A DNA stretch of 21,274 nucleotides from a virus, in the IMG/VR virus record IMGVR_UViG_3300001533_002053, positions 1 through 21,274 of that record; one strand, given 5' to 3'. Below are positions 13,201-21,221 of the stretch, piece after piece. The position numbers and the translations under genes were made by a program. The notes under the pieces are model-generated. The model was not told the origin of the DNA. It was given only the letters and a program-made list of their open reading frames with translations, and ran no database searches. The first letter of the stretch is position 1; each line of letters opens with the position of its first letter.

Positions 13201-13505
13201 GATCGACCAGGAAAGAGATCAACGGTCAGAAGATCCTTACCTGTGAAGAGTGTGAGAAATTATATGAGGACGATCCCAATGGGACGCCCTGTGATTCCTG
13301 CCATGTGCCCCGGCTATGGCAAATCAACTATGAGGCATGGGAATTATACCAGTTTATAAACTCACAGTTTGTTTATGATTTCCATGCTCTCCCCCTGGTA
13401 TTTGAAATCTTGAAACCCCGCTGGAGCCGGGCAGAGGCAGTCCTGATGCTCGAAAAACTCATTATTATCCACGCTGAATTAACAAAAAGAGAAGAGGACG
13501 CATAA
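12808..13505 (+). CDS. Tail assembly chaperone, -1 frameshift fusion (lambda gpGT-like)
   Basis: A run of nine A residues (13166-13174) contains the zero-frame heptamer A-AAA-AAA (13167-13173). Slipping -1 there joins 122 residues of the short form to 110 further residues in a second frame, 232 in all, ending at TAA 13503-13505. The second frame has no suitable early start and its last stop before the site is at 13152-13154, so the overlap is only 13155-13200. The extension has CEEC and CDSC pairs (Cys codons at 13242, 13251, 13290 and 13299), a possible zinc knuckle, then aromatic-rich helices. Lambda makes gpGT by the same kind of shift. The 13305 start in this frame has no good ribosome site and is less likely. 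Confidence 0.78.
13167..13173 (+). promoter_or_regulatory. Predicted -1 ribosomal slippage site (A-AAA-AAA)
   Basis: The zero-frame codons are GAA AAA AAA ACA, so tRNA-Lys could slip back one base on AAA AAA and continue at AAC (13173-13175). The overlap between the upstream frame's last -1-frame stop (13152-13154) and the zero-frame stop (13198-13200) contains only this long A run as a plausible site. I did not find an obvious strong stem-loop stimulator just downstream. Polymerase slippage on A9 is an alternative mechanism. Confidence 0.72.
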
Positions 13506-13510
13506 ACAAA

Positions 13511-16500
13511 ATGGCTGATAAGGTCACCATACAGCTTGATGTTGATGATAAGGGATCGGTCAAGATAACAGATTTCGGCAAAAAATATAACGCCGCAATG
13601 AACAAGCTCAAAACATCAACTACCGCTGCGTCTAATATAGCTAAAAAGGCTTTTGGCGCTATGAGTACCGGATTGCAAAGCTTGAGAAAACACTGGCTTG
13701 CGCTCACCGCGGCCGCCACCGCGCTCCTTTATACCGCAAAAAGATTGGTTGATGCCTACCTGGTCCAGGAGAGGGCCGAACGACTACTCGCAGATGCGAT
13801 GAAAACAGCCGGCTACTATACGGAGACAGCGCATAGCGAACTCAAGAAATACGCAACTGCTCTGCAGATGACTACTCGTTTTGGTGATGAGATGACCCTA
13901 CAGGCAATGGCAATGATGGAGGCATTTCAGCTTAATACACAAGAATTGAAATGGGCTGCACAGGCCGCGCAGAATTTATCAGTTGCATTAGGCTTTGACA
14001 TGCGGACGGCAGCCCGCTACGTCGCAATGGCCTTGCAGGGTAACATTGAGATGCTCGGCCGGCACATCGCTCAGTTAAAGACCAATATCAATACAAAACT
14101 GAAAGACATGTCGGTCACCGAGAAGGTCACCTATTTTATCAAATTAATGAATGAGCAGTTCGGCGGCAGGGCTCAGGCAGAGATGGAATCCTACGGCGCC
14201 CAGCTTGCATGGCTCGGGAATCTCATGGGAGATGTCAAGGAACAAATAGGGTTGGGGATTCTGGAGGCCTTCGCCGGTGAAAACATCGAGGCCGCCAGCA
14301 AAAACATGAAGTCTTTAGGACTCACTGTTATTGAGTGGGGAGAGAAAATAACAAAGACAATCTTTATGCTAAGCGTTGCCTTTGATGGATGGCGTAATGT
14401 GTGGGACATTCTAAAATTGGCCTGGCTTAATTTAGTGGAGATAATTCTCAAAGGAATAGAAAAAATACAGAAGGCGAATATCTGGCTAAAAGAATTATTG
14501 GGAGCAAATGCAGATGAGTTGAAAGTGTATTACAGAAATTTACTGAGTACCCAGGAGTCTCTCAGTGAGAATCTACAGAAACAAGCGGATATTACACAAA
14601 GCTTAACTGATCGAGGCTCGCATTTAGTAAAGGGGCTGGAAGAGATTGAACTCCGGTTCGCGGGTATGAGGGAAACCATTAAAGATATCCCCGATGTGAT
14701 GGCGATGATTCCGAAAGAATTTGAGCTATCAGTGAAAGACATGCCTAAAAAAGCAGAGGAGGCAACAGAAGGGGTCAAGGAGGCCACCAAGAATTTAGTG
14801 GATGATAGCAAGTCACAGTATGAAGAGATGGGAAACGCCTGGAACGATAAGGTCGATTCAATGGCGGGATCACTAAAAGGATTTTTGCGGGAAACCGCTC
14901 AAGGTGAGTGGACAGGATTTAGTGATTTCCTTAATAAGCTGTGGGACAGAATGCGAAATGCTTTCTCAGACATGCTTATTTCAATGGCTATTGATTGGGC
15001 GGCTAGTATGTTCAAAATGCAGGAGGTTGCAAATCTCAATGTCAACGTCGCCGGTGGTGGCATTGGCGGGATAGCGGGAGCGGCAGGGGGCGGTGCCGAG
15101 GGCGGAGGGGGGGTTATGCAGCAGGGCGGCAGCATGGCGCTCAATCTTGGAATGAAAAAACTGGGATTTAGCTACGCCGGTCTTGCCTCAAGGATTCCCA
15201 TGATTGGAAATATGATTACCTCAACTGAGTATGTGATGCTCGCCACCGGCGCGGTAGTGCCCGCCAACTCAACAGCAGGGGCTGCGGCAATTTCCGAGGG
15301 AACCGGAATGGCATCAATGCAGGGGTCACCCTATTTTTCTGGCGCTCTTGGCGCTGGAATGGCTGGCATAGCAGGCGGCATGATAGGCGCTTATGGCGGC
15401 AGTATGGTTGGAGAGACAAGAGGTGAGGGAGCACAAATCGGGGCAGGGGCCGGTATGGGTGGCGTAGCAGGCGGGGCATTAGGAGGAGGAATGGCGGCAG
15501 CTGGATTAATTTCAATGGCTCCGTTGATGGCGACTGGTGTAGGTGCAATAGTGGGAACAATAGCCGCCGCAGTAATGTCAGCTATGGGGCCAGACCAGGT
15601 AGAGCGCAGACGTCAGGCAAAGGGCGGAATGTTTACTGAAGCCTCTTCTGATTGGACTGCAGGAGAGTATGGCTCACTCGCTGAAATGATGGCAGCGCAG
15701 CCTAATTTTTTAAGGAATCAAAAATATCTTCACTATGCACAAGAGTACAAGGGCGCGGGTGGTGGTGGACTTGCCTACATGACGCAAGAGCAGACAACGA
15801 TACTTCACGAACTCACAAAGTTTGGCGGTGGCGCTGCCCCGGCGGTCGGCGGTCAGCTCAATACCCTGACCTCCTCATTTAAAATACTCAATGCGACGCT
15901 CACGGACCCGGAAGCACTGGAGAAGATGAAAAAGTGGGAAGATAACATGAAAAATCTTTTCAAGGAGGATACCTTAAGAAGTCTGGAAATGGGGACCCGG
16001 AGCTTGAGAAACGCGAGAGAGGGACTAAAGAATTTAGGGCTTGAAGACGCCGAGACCATGACGGCGATGTTTGAGGCGTCACTTAAATCTCTCTTCTCAG
16101 ATACGCTGCCCCTTGGGCCGGTACAGATAAAACGACTCTATGAAGATCTGCGGCAGCTCAAAGAGGATATGGAAGAGGCGGGATCCGCCGCCGCAGGGCA
16201 GGAGGTGGTAATGCGGGCAATGGCCGCCGGCTATGAGTTTACCGCAGAGCAATTAGAGCTGCTCAGAAGTAATGTCGAGAATCTGAGAAACCTGGAATAC
16301 ATAAGCCTCTATGAGGCATTCGGTATCGAGGAAATGGAGCTCGTGCCCGGGACCATAGACGACACCGAAGAGGCGATCGAACAGATGAGGGTCTCGATTG
16401 ATAAAGCGAACGCCTCGATCGAACAGTACAAACAGTGGGTGAGCGAGCTGCCGGATGCGTTGGGCGAGGTCAAGAAGGCCCTTGAATTGATGGCCACTGC

Positions 16501-17287
16501 GATGCAGATAGGCACGCAGATAATGAAAGAGGCAACCGATGTGGTGGAAAATCTCTCCAACATTGGCGAGACCATGGAAGATTTCAAAGAGGCCATGGAG
16601 GCGGGAGACCTGGGCGCGATTTCAGACAGCCTCTATACGATCAATATGCAGTGGACGGATATGATCGAGCTCATGACCTACCTCACCGCGCTTATCCCTC
16701 AACTACAGGGTGTGACGTTTGTGATGATGGGTATTTCAACGGCCATCCAGGGGATTACCCTCGCTCTCCAGGGGTTTCAGATTTTAAAGACATTTATCAA
16801 GACGGTCCTTTCTTGGGGAGACAGAATCGCTGAGATGCGCGGTGAGATGGAGAAGTGGAAGGAGATCAAACAGATAATACTTGAGGCGCTATTTACGCCG
16901 CTTCTCCTGGTGTTGGATACGATCGGTATTCTTATACCGTTTTTCAAAGATCTCGCAAAGATTATCAGGGAGGATCTCGCGGATGCCTTTGAAGAACCGG
17001 AAAAGCAGGCCCTCTATCTTGAGGACATAATAAAATCTTTAAGAGCGATTTCAAAAGAGACCTTCATGCAGATGACCCTTGACATGGCGGAGTGGGGAAA
17101 GAACCTTGACTACTCCTCATTTGAATTGGCCCTCGAAGAAATGAAGCAATCCTGGGAGGGCTATTTCGACTATCTCTCTGAACATTGGGAGGATCTGGCG
17201 CCAGAGATACAGGATGCAATCCAGAAAAACATGCTCGACTATTTCGAGGATGCGATTGAAAAAATGTATGAGCAGTTTGTACGATGA
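13511..17287 (+). CDS. Tape measure protein, N-terminal and central part
   Basis: At 1258 residues this is by far the largest gene, directly after the chaperone pair, which identifies the tape measure that sets tail length. The N-terminal third is helical, with a typical segment (MALQGNIEMLGRHIAQLKTN). Residues about 513-700 are Gly/Ala-rich and strongly hydrophobic (for example GAGMGGVAGGALGGGMAAAG), suited to membrane insertion during DNA ejection. The C-terminal half is charged and helical. The frame ends at TGA 17285-17287 with FVR, while helical coding continues in the +1 frame at 17268-18701. If joined, the protein would be about 1,730 residues. At about 1.5 angstrom per residue this predicts a tail near 260 nm, against about 190 nm for the first part alone. 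Confidence 0.85.
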   Translation: MADKVTIQLDVDDKGSVKITDFGKKYNAAMNKLKTSTTAASNIAKKAFGAMSTGLQSLRKHWLALTAAATALLYTAKRLVDAYLVQERAERLLADAMKTAGYYTETAHSELKKYATALQMTTRFGDEMTLQAMAMMEAFQLNTQELKWAAQAAQNLSVALGFDMRTAARYVAMALQGNIEMLGRHIAQLKTNINTKLKDMSVTEKVTYFIKLMNEQFGGRAQAEMESYGAQLAWLGNLMGDVKEQIGLGILEAFAGENIEAASKNMKSLGLTVIEWGEKITKTIFMLSVAFDGWRNVWDILKLAWLNLVEIILKGIEKIQKANIWLKELLGANADELKVYYRNLLSTQESLSENLQKQADITQSLTDRGSHLVKGLEEIELRFAGMRETIKDIPDVMAMIPKEFELSVKDMPKKAEEATEGVKEATKNLVDDSKSQYEEMGNAWNDKVDSMAGSLKGFLRETAQGEWTGFSDFLNKLWDRMRNAFSDMLISMAIDWAASMFKMQEVANLNVNVAGGGIGGIAGAAGGGAEGGGGVMQQGGSMALNLGMKKLGFSYAGLASRIPMIGNMITSTEYVMLATGAVVPANSTAGAAAISEGTGMASMQGSPYFSGALGAGMAGIAGGMIGAYGGSMVGETRGEGAQIGAGAGMGGVAGGALGGGMAAAGLISMAPLMATGVGAIVGTIAAAVMSAMGPDQVERRRQAKGGMFTEASSDWTAGEYGSLAEMMAAQPNFLRNQKYLHYAQEYKGAGGGGLAYMTQEQTTILHELTKFGGGAAPAVGGQLNTLTSSFKILNATLTDPEALEKMKKWEDNMKNLFKEDTLRSLEMGTRSLRNAREGLKNLGLEDAETMTAMFEASLKSLFSDTLPLGPVQIKRLYEDLRQLKEDMEEAGSAAAGQEVVMRAMAAGYEFTAEQLELLRSNVENLRNLEYISLYEAFGIEEMELVPGTIDDTEEAIEQMRVSIDKANASIEQYKQWVSELPDALGEVKKALELMATAMQIGTQIMKEATDVVENLSNIGETMEDFKEAMEAGDLGAISDSLYTINMQWTDMIELMTYLTALIPQLQGVTFVMMGISTAIQGITLALQGFQILKTFIKTVLSWGDRIAEMRGEMEKWKEIKQIILEALFTPLLLVLDTIGILIPFFKDLAKIIREDLADAFEEPEKQALYLEDIIKSLRAISKETFMQMTLDMAEWGKNLDYSSFELALEEMKQSWEGYFDYLSEHWEDLAPEIQDAIQKNMLDYFEDAIEKMYEQFVR

Positions 17288-18701
17288 AGATATGCTCAAG
17301 GGGCTGATTGACGAGCAGGCGGTAAAGACCTGGATGAAAATGCAGGAATCCCTGGCCGAGCAGGATTATGAGAAGTGGCTGTCACAGGCCCAGGAATTAC
17401 GGGGGCTCATAATGGAGCGTTACCAAATGGAAAAGGCGAGGCTAGAGGAGCTTGAGCGGCAGATCGAGGCGATCTCTAACCTGCAGAGAAGTATCAAATT
17501 AGATCTGCAGGAGCTCGCCGGCGGGAGAACGGGCGCGGATGTAACCGCAGACATACAGGATGTAATGGGCTCAATGCTAGAGGCCATTAAAGGCGAGGAC
17601 ATTGACGAAGCGATTAGTAATGCAGAGGAGATGCGATCCTTGATCCTGGAGCGCTATGAGATTGAAAAGAAGAAAATAGAAGAGACCTACAAGACACAGA
17701 TCGAGGCCATGGAGAAGATCAAGGATGCCTATCAATCACTCCATAGCAAGGTATCCGATCAGATATTGAGTATTACCACCTCCGGGGCAAGTCAAAAAGA
17801 TATCTATGAGCGGATTGAGGTGCAGAAGGGAGAGGTAGAACGATTGCGGGAATTGGCGGCAGGCGCGGAGGGAGCAGAGCGAGCAGGCTATTTGAGTCAA
17901 CTCTCAACTGCCCTGGGTGACTATCTTACTATGGCCGAAGAGGGGTACTCTCGACCATCACTTGAGTACGGCAATATTTATGAGGAGGTAGTCGCAGAGC
18001 TTAGGGCGATTCAGGAAGAGGCTGCAACCCAGGTCAGTTACGCGGAAGGTGAGGTCATCAGACTGGGAACGGAGATGAACGATAAACTTGAGGCGCTTAA
18101 AAATGATACAGTCACGCAATTGCAGTGGTTGAACGATATCATGGGCGGGGTAAAGAGCGGGCTTGAAACTGAGAGAGAGGCGGTGCTTTTAAAGATTGAG
18201 GAACTCAAGGGGTACCTGGATGAACTGGAGGGTATCACCGGTGATATTATCACAGAGCTTGGGATACAAAAAGATGCTGCTATTGAGGATATGAAGGCAT
18301 ACTGGAATGAGAAACTTGAAACACTTGGTGGTATAGAGGCACAAAACAGGGACTGGAACAGAGATTCGGCGATTTATTTGGGTCGGCTGGTAGGAATGTA
18401 TAGAGTAGGGGGGATCCCCGGGTCTCCAGGGTCACCCGGGGGTAATAGGGGTATTGTCAGGCACCATGATTTACAGGGCACCTTTACGGTGCCCTATACC
18501 GGCTATACCGCAGAGCTCAAGGCAGGCGAGAAGATTGTGGGAGGAGGCGGTGACAGTATAAACATAAATCTTGGCGGTATTACGGTGAATGCGAATGACG
18601 GAAAGATAGACATAAGAAAAGTCGAACGCCAGTTTATCCATGAGATAAAATGGGGAAATATCGGCAAAGCTATTAAGGACACAACAAGGAAGGTCGCGTA
18701 A
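17268..18701 (+). CDS. Tape measure C-terminal part or separate coiled-coil tail protein
   Basis: The product is 477 residues if started at ATG 17268, which has no strong ribosome site. The same frame is open from 17214, but that stretch does not look coding. The sequence continues the charged helical character of the preceding gene, and DEDMLKGLIDEQAVKTWM follows naturally after FV of the upstream frame. An internal duplication of about 78 residues is visible (LRGLIMERYQMEK and MRSLILERYEIEK). Near residue 385 there is a short collagen-like stretch (GIPGSPGSPGGNRG), then a beta-rich C-terminus (SININLGGITVNAN). It is either the second part of one tape measure, reached by a +1 shift at CGA TGA, or a separate coupled protein. 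Confidence 0.7.
   Translation: MSSLYDEDMLKGLIDEQAVKTWMKMQESLAEQDYEKWLSQAQELRGLIMERYQMEKARLEELERQIEAISNLQRSIKLDLQELAGGRTGADVTADIQDVMGSMLEAIKGEDIDEAISNAEEMRSLILERYEIEKKKIEETYKTQIEAMEKIKDAYQSLHSKVSDQILSITTSGASQKDIYERIEVQKGEVERLRELAAGAEGAERAGYLSQLSTALGDYLTMAEEGYSRPSLEYGNIYEEVVAELRAIQEEAATQVSYAEGEVIRLGTEMNDKLEALKNDTVTQLQWLNDIMGGVKSGLETEREAVLLKIEELKGYLDELEGITGDIITELGIQKDAAIEDMKAYWNEKLETLGGIEAQNRDWNRDSAIYLGRLVGMYRVGGIPGSPGSPGGNRGIVRHHDLQGTFTVPYTGYTAELKAGEKIVGGGGDSININLGGITVNANDGKIDIRKVERQFIHEIKWGNIGKAIKDTTRKVA
17385..17720 (+). repeat. Degenerate internal duplication in the tape measure C-terminal part (78-residue period)
   Basis: The coding stretches starting near 17385 and 17619 encode related segments: QAQELRGLIMERYQMEKARL and NAEEMRSLILERYEIEKKKI. 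They are 234 bases (78 codons) apart and in the same frame. The match is clear for about 20-30 residues and fades outward. This fits duplication of a helical unit, a common way for tape measures to change length. Confidence 0.55.
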
Positions 18702-19454
18702 ATGGCGAATGATTTCTCAAACGTTTTTATTTTTCTCTACGATTTTGCCGAGACAGACTCAACGGTTACCTGCGATAATGAAGACAGCGCTTTTCTTTTA
18801 GAGAATGCTACTGAAGATTATGACCGGCCTCACAAACGATTTCACTCGCAGGACACTACCGAGACCACCATAGAAATGGGCTATCAATCTAGCATTGATA
18901 CTATCTTTCTCGGCAACTGTAATTTTGACAGCTTTAAAATCGAGATTAGCGGCGTCCAGTATGATTTTACAACGGTCATGGATATTGACACCGGCATCTA
19001 CAATGCTGTGATACGCCTTGATTCGGCAAGTCCTATTGCTTCATTTAAAATCATTATCCCCGCGCAGACCCCGAATAGCGGTGAGTCATTCTTTGCGATT
19101 GGTGTGATTTTGGCATGTATCCGGAAAGATCTCACTATGGGGCCGCACTATCCACTGAGAAAAACAGTGGAAGAGCCTACTGTGATGATGCGCTTTGACA
19201 AACAAAACAGTGAAATGCAGGAAATAGGCAGAGCATTTCATGTGCTGGAACTTAACTGGAATCAACTGAGCAATACGAATTTAGCGCAGTTGGAAGACGC
19301 GGTGAGAGTGGTAGGACAAGACGGCATAGTAGCCATATATGAAAAACGGGATGCCTACGAGGCATCGTATCTTTGTCAAATGCTCGGGGGATTTTCTACT
19401 TCCAGGGGAAAGAGCAGATATCATGCGCCTCTTAGCTATCGTGAACTCACATGA
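18702..19454 (+). CDS. Distal/minor tail protein
   Basis: This 250-residue protein starts one base after the previous stop and has AAGGAAGGT (18686-18694) eight bases upstream. It is beta-rich (IDTIFLGNCNFDSFKIEISG, FTTVMDIDTGIYNAVIRL) and its layout is consistent with distal tail or minor tail proteins located after the tape measure. The C-terminal part contains GQDGIVAIYEKRD. The stop overlaps the next gene as ATGA. The exact role, for example in the tail-tip complex, is inferred from position. No specific family was recognised. Confidence 0.65.
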   Translation: MANDFSNVFIFLYDFAETDSTVTCDNEDSAFLLENATEDYDRPHKRFHSQDTTETTIEMGYQSSIDTIFLGNCNFDSFKIEISGVQYDFTTVMDIDTGIYNAVIRLDSASPIASFKIIIPAQTPNSGESFFAIGVILACIRKDLTMGPHYPLRKTVEEPTVMMRFDKQNSEMQEIGRAFHVLELNWNQLSNTNLAQLEDAVRVVGQDGIVAIYEKRDAYEASYLCQMLGGFSTSRGKSRYHAPLSYRELT

Positions 19455-19858
19455 TAATTGTAAGCGATATAAAAACTATAACGGAATCATCTGTCACCAG
19501 CGAGGCGGCAGGATATCCCCTGTCAAATGCCCTCGACTATAAAAAGCCCTGGCTAAAGTGGAGGTCTACTGATTTATCTGCACAGACAATTACTTTACCC
19601 TATTCAGGCTCGATTGACTGTGTGACCATCCTGGGGGCTAATTTTGAGGACATAACCCTTTTCCCTGTTCCCATCGCCCACTGGAAATGCAACGATGATG
19701 CAGCCAACACTACCGTTACTGATGATAGAGGGAATTATGACGGCACATCTGAAGTGAATACTGACACCATATCTAGCGTTTGGCTTTACCAATTCACTCA
19801 TTACTATTCCTTCATCAATCCCCATGAAAGACCTTTGGAGTATTGCGTTTTGGATTAA
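19451..19858 (+). CDS. Tail protein with LamG-like domain, N-terminal fragment (frame-disrupted)
   Basis: This 135-residue frame begins at an ATGA overlap. Residues about 10-75 look like a galactose-binding-like (F5/8-type) beta region (GYPLSNALDYKKPW, LPYSGSIDCVTILGA). From residue 73 a LamG-type sequence begins (PVPIAHWKCNDDAANTTVTD, then NYDGTSEVNTDTISS), but the residues after TISS (VWLYQFTHYYSF and on to the stop) do not fit the fold. In the +1 frame the same DNA reads AFGFTNSLITIPSSIPMKDL and leads into the next entry. The gene therefore appears broken by a frame change near 19772-19785. A receptor- or glycan-binding role is inferred. Confidence 0.65.
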   Translation: MIIVSDIKTITESSVTSEAAGYPLSNALDYKKPWLKWRSTDLSAQTITLPYSGSIDCVTILGANFEDITLFPVPIAHWKCNDDAANTTVTDDRGNYDGTSEVNTDTISSVWLYQFTHYYSFINPHERPLEYCVLD

Positions 19859-20765
19859 AGGTGGAGATGATGTGGGAGATTGGGAAACTTTTTTCCGAAA
19901 ATTTGACACCCACGGATTTGACATTAAATCTGATAATAGGGTTGGAGCAGACAGGCGGATTTGTATAAGACTTGATAGCAGTGGAGGTGCCGGCCAACTT
20001 AAATGCTATACTGACGCCGTATGTGATGATAACTGGCATTTTATTGTCTACTATGTAAACAACGGAAACGTGGGAGTAAGTGTTGACGGAGCGAGTTTTA
20101 CCACCGAGACATACACGGTGGGCGATGGGTTAGACAATGATGCAGGATCTATGGTTGTCAATAGTAGTAAGGCACCGATTGAACTGGACAACATTATGGT
20201 CTTCGACTATCAGCTCACACAGGCGCAGGTATCGACGCTATGGAACGGCGGGGACGGTACGGAAGAGAATGTCGCACAGGATGAAGAACTGGGCTACCAC
20301 CGGGCTTTGGGAGAATATCGAGGTCTTTTTTCTTTTGATGATCAGAGCAGCTCTATAATACTTCAAATCCCCAATCAATCCTGTGACGATAGTTACTTTA
20401 CCATCTCAGGACTCATACCGGGAAATAAAACTACTTTCTCAAAGAGGTCCTATGGATCGCTCGACCATGAATTGATACACCCCGTTAGTGAAATTACCCT
20501 GGGAAGCGGGATTCCCAGGAAGGCGGCGCTCGGCAATAGATATCACACTATTGAGTTAAATCGTAGATACATGAATATGACAGCCCTCAGCGAGGGGAGA
20601 AGCGTAAAAAGACTCATGGGCAAAACAGAGCCCTTTGTCTATTATGAAAACCTGGATAGGCCGGAAAACGTATTTTTAGTCAAGCGAATAGGTGCCTTTG
20701 ACTATCAGGAGGCCGGTATTCACAATTATCAAGATTCTTTTTTCTTGGAGGAATTGGCGGGATAA
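19824..20765 (+). CDS. Tail protein with LamG-like domain, C-terminal fragment (frame-disrupted)
   Basis: The 313-residue frame opens at ATG 19824 but reads sensibly from about 19776 (AFGFTNSLITI), so this ATG is probably not a true start and has no ribosome site. Residues up to about 150 are the rest of the LamG domain: SIAFWIKGG, then DDNWHFIVYYVNNGNVGVSV and DNIMVFDYQLTQAQVSTLWN, the typical end of such domains. The remaining 160 residues are a beta-rich tail protein (YNLDRPENVF-type region with YYENLDRPENVFLVKRIGAF). Joined to the fragment at 19451, the intact protein would be about 437 residues. It lies in the distal tail region, fitting a receptor- or glycan-binding role. It may be a decaying gene, a recent deletion or an assembly error. 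Confidence 0.65.
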   Translation: MKDLWSIAFWIKGGDDVGDWETFFRKFDTHGFDIKSDNRVGADRRICIRLDSSGGAGQLKCYTDAVCDDNWHFIVYYVNNGNVGVSVDGASFTTETYTVGDGLDNDAGSMVVNSSKAPIELDNIMVFDYQLTQAQVSTLWNGGDGTEENVAQDEELGYHRALGEYRGLFSFDDQSSSIILQIPNQSCDDSYFTISGLIPGNKTTFSKRSYGSLDHELIHPVSEITLGSGIPRKAALGNRYHTIELNRRYMNMTALSEGRSVKRLMGKTEPFVYYENLDRPENVFLVKRIGAFDYQEAGIHNYQDSFFLEELAG

Positions 20766-20797
20766 CTTCTCTTAAATGTATACAAGGAGATTAAAAA

Positions 20798-21208
20798 ATG
20801 AGTGAATCTGTATTTTGTGACGATGGACGTGAAGAAATGGCTGAGGTGTTTTGGAAGGGGAGCGATAAAACACTTTGCCTTTTTACAAACGATATAACAC
20901 CTGCGAGGAGTGATTCCTATGCTGATTATACTGTAGCGTCCGGTAGCGGGTATGCTGACAAGACGCTTACCGGATCATCATTTAGCATTTCCACCGTGAG
21001 CAATGAGACAATTATTACCTATGCACAGCAGTCATGGACGTTTACCGGCGATGCGGGCACGATCTACGGGTATATCATCGTTACCACTGATGCAACTCCA
21101 ATATTACTACAGGCGCAAAGATTCGATATCCCTCAACCCACCTCAAACGGAAAGATAATAAAGGTAACCCCGAGAATTGTTGATAAATCTGAGTATCCAT
21201 TAAGTTAA
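20798..21208 (+). CDS. Tail-tip or fiber-associated structural protein (hypothetical)
   Basis: This 136-residue protein has AAGGAG (20784-20789) eight bases before ATG 20798. It is beta-rich with a Ser/Thr-rich middle (SDSYADYTVASGSGYADK) and later TFTGDAGTIYGYIIVTTDA. Such small beta proteins follow distal tail genes in many phages and may form part of a tail tip or fiber. No family was firmly recognised. It follows the LamG gene after a 32-base gap and precedes another gene cut by the window edge. Confidence 0.55.
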   Translation: MSESVFCDDGREEMAEVFWKGSDKTLCLFTNDITPARSDSYADYTVASGSGYADKTLTGSSFSISTVSNETIITYAQQSWTFTGDAGTIYGYIIVTTDATPILLQAQRFDIPQPTSNGKIIKVTPRIVDKSEYPLS

Positions 21209-21221
21209 GGGAGAATAGACT

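Noticed and set aside
13305-13505. The frame from ATG 13305 as an independent gene
   Set aside because: No good ribosome site, and coding character including the Cys pairs extends upstream to the A9 run, which fits the -1 fusion better.
17214-17267. Start of the tape measure C-terminal part at ATG 17214
   Set aside because: The resulting N-terminus is Arg/Cys-rich and unlike the helical protein that follows; the upstream frame is clearly coding here.
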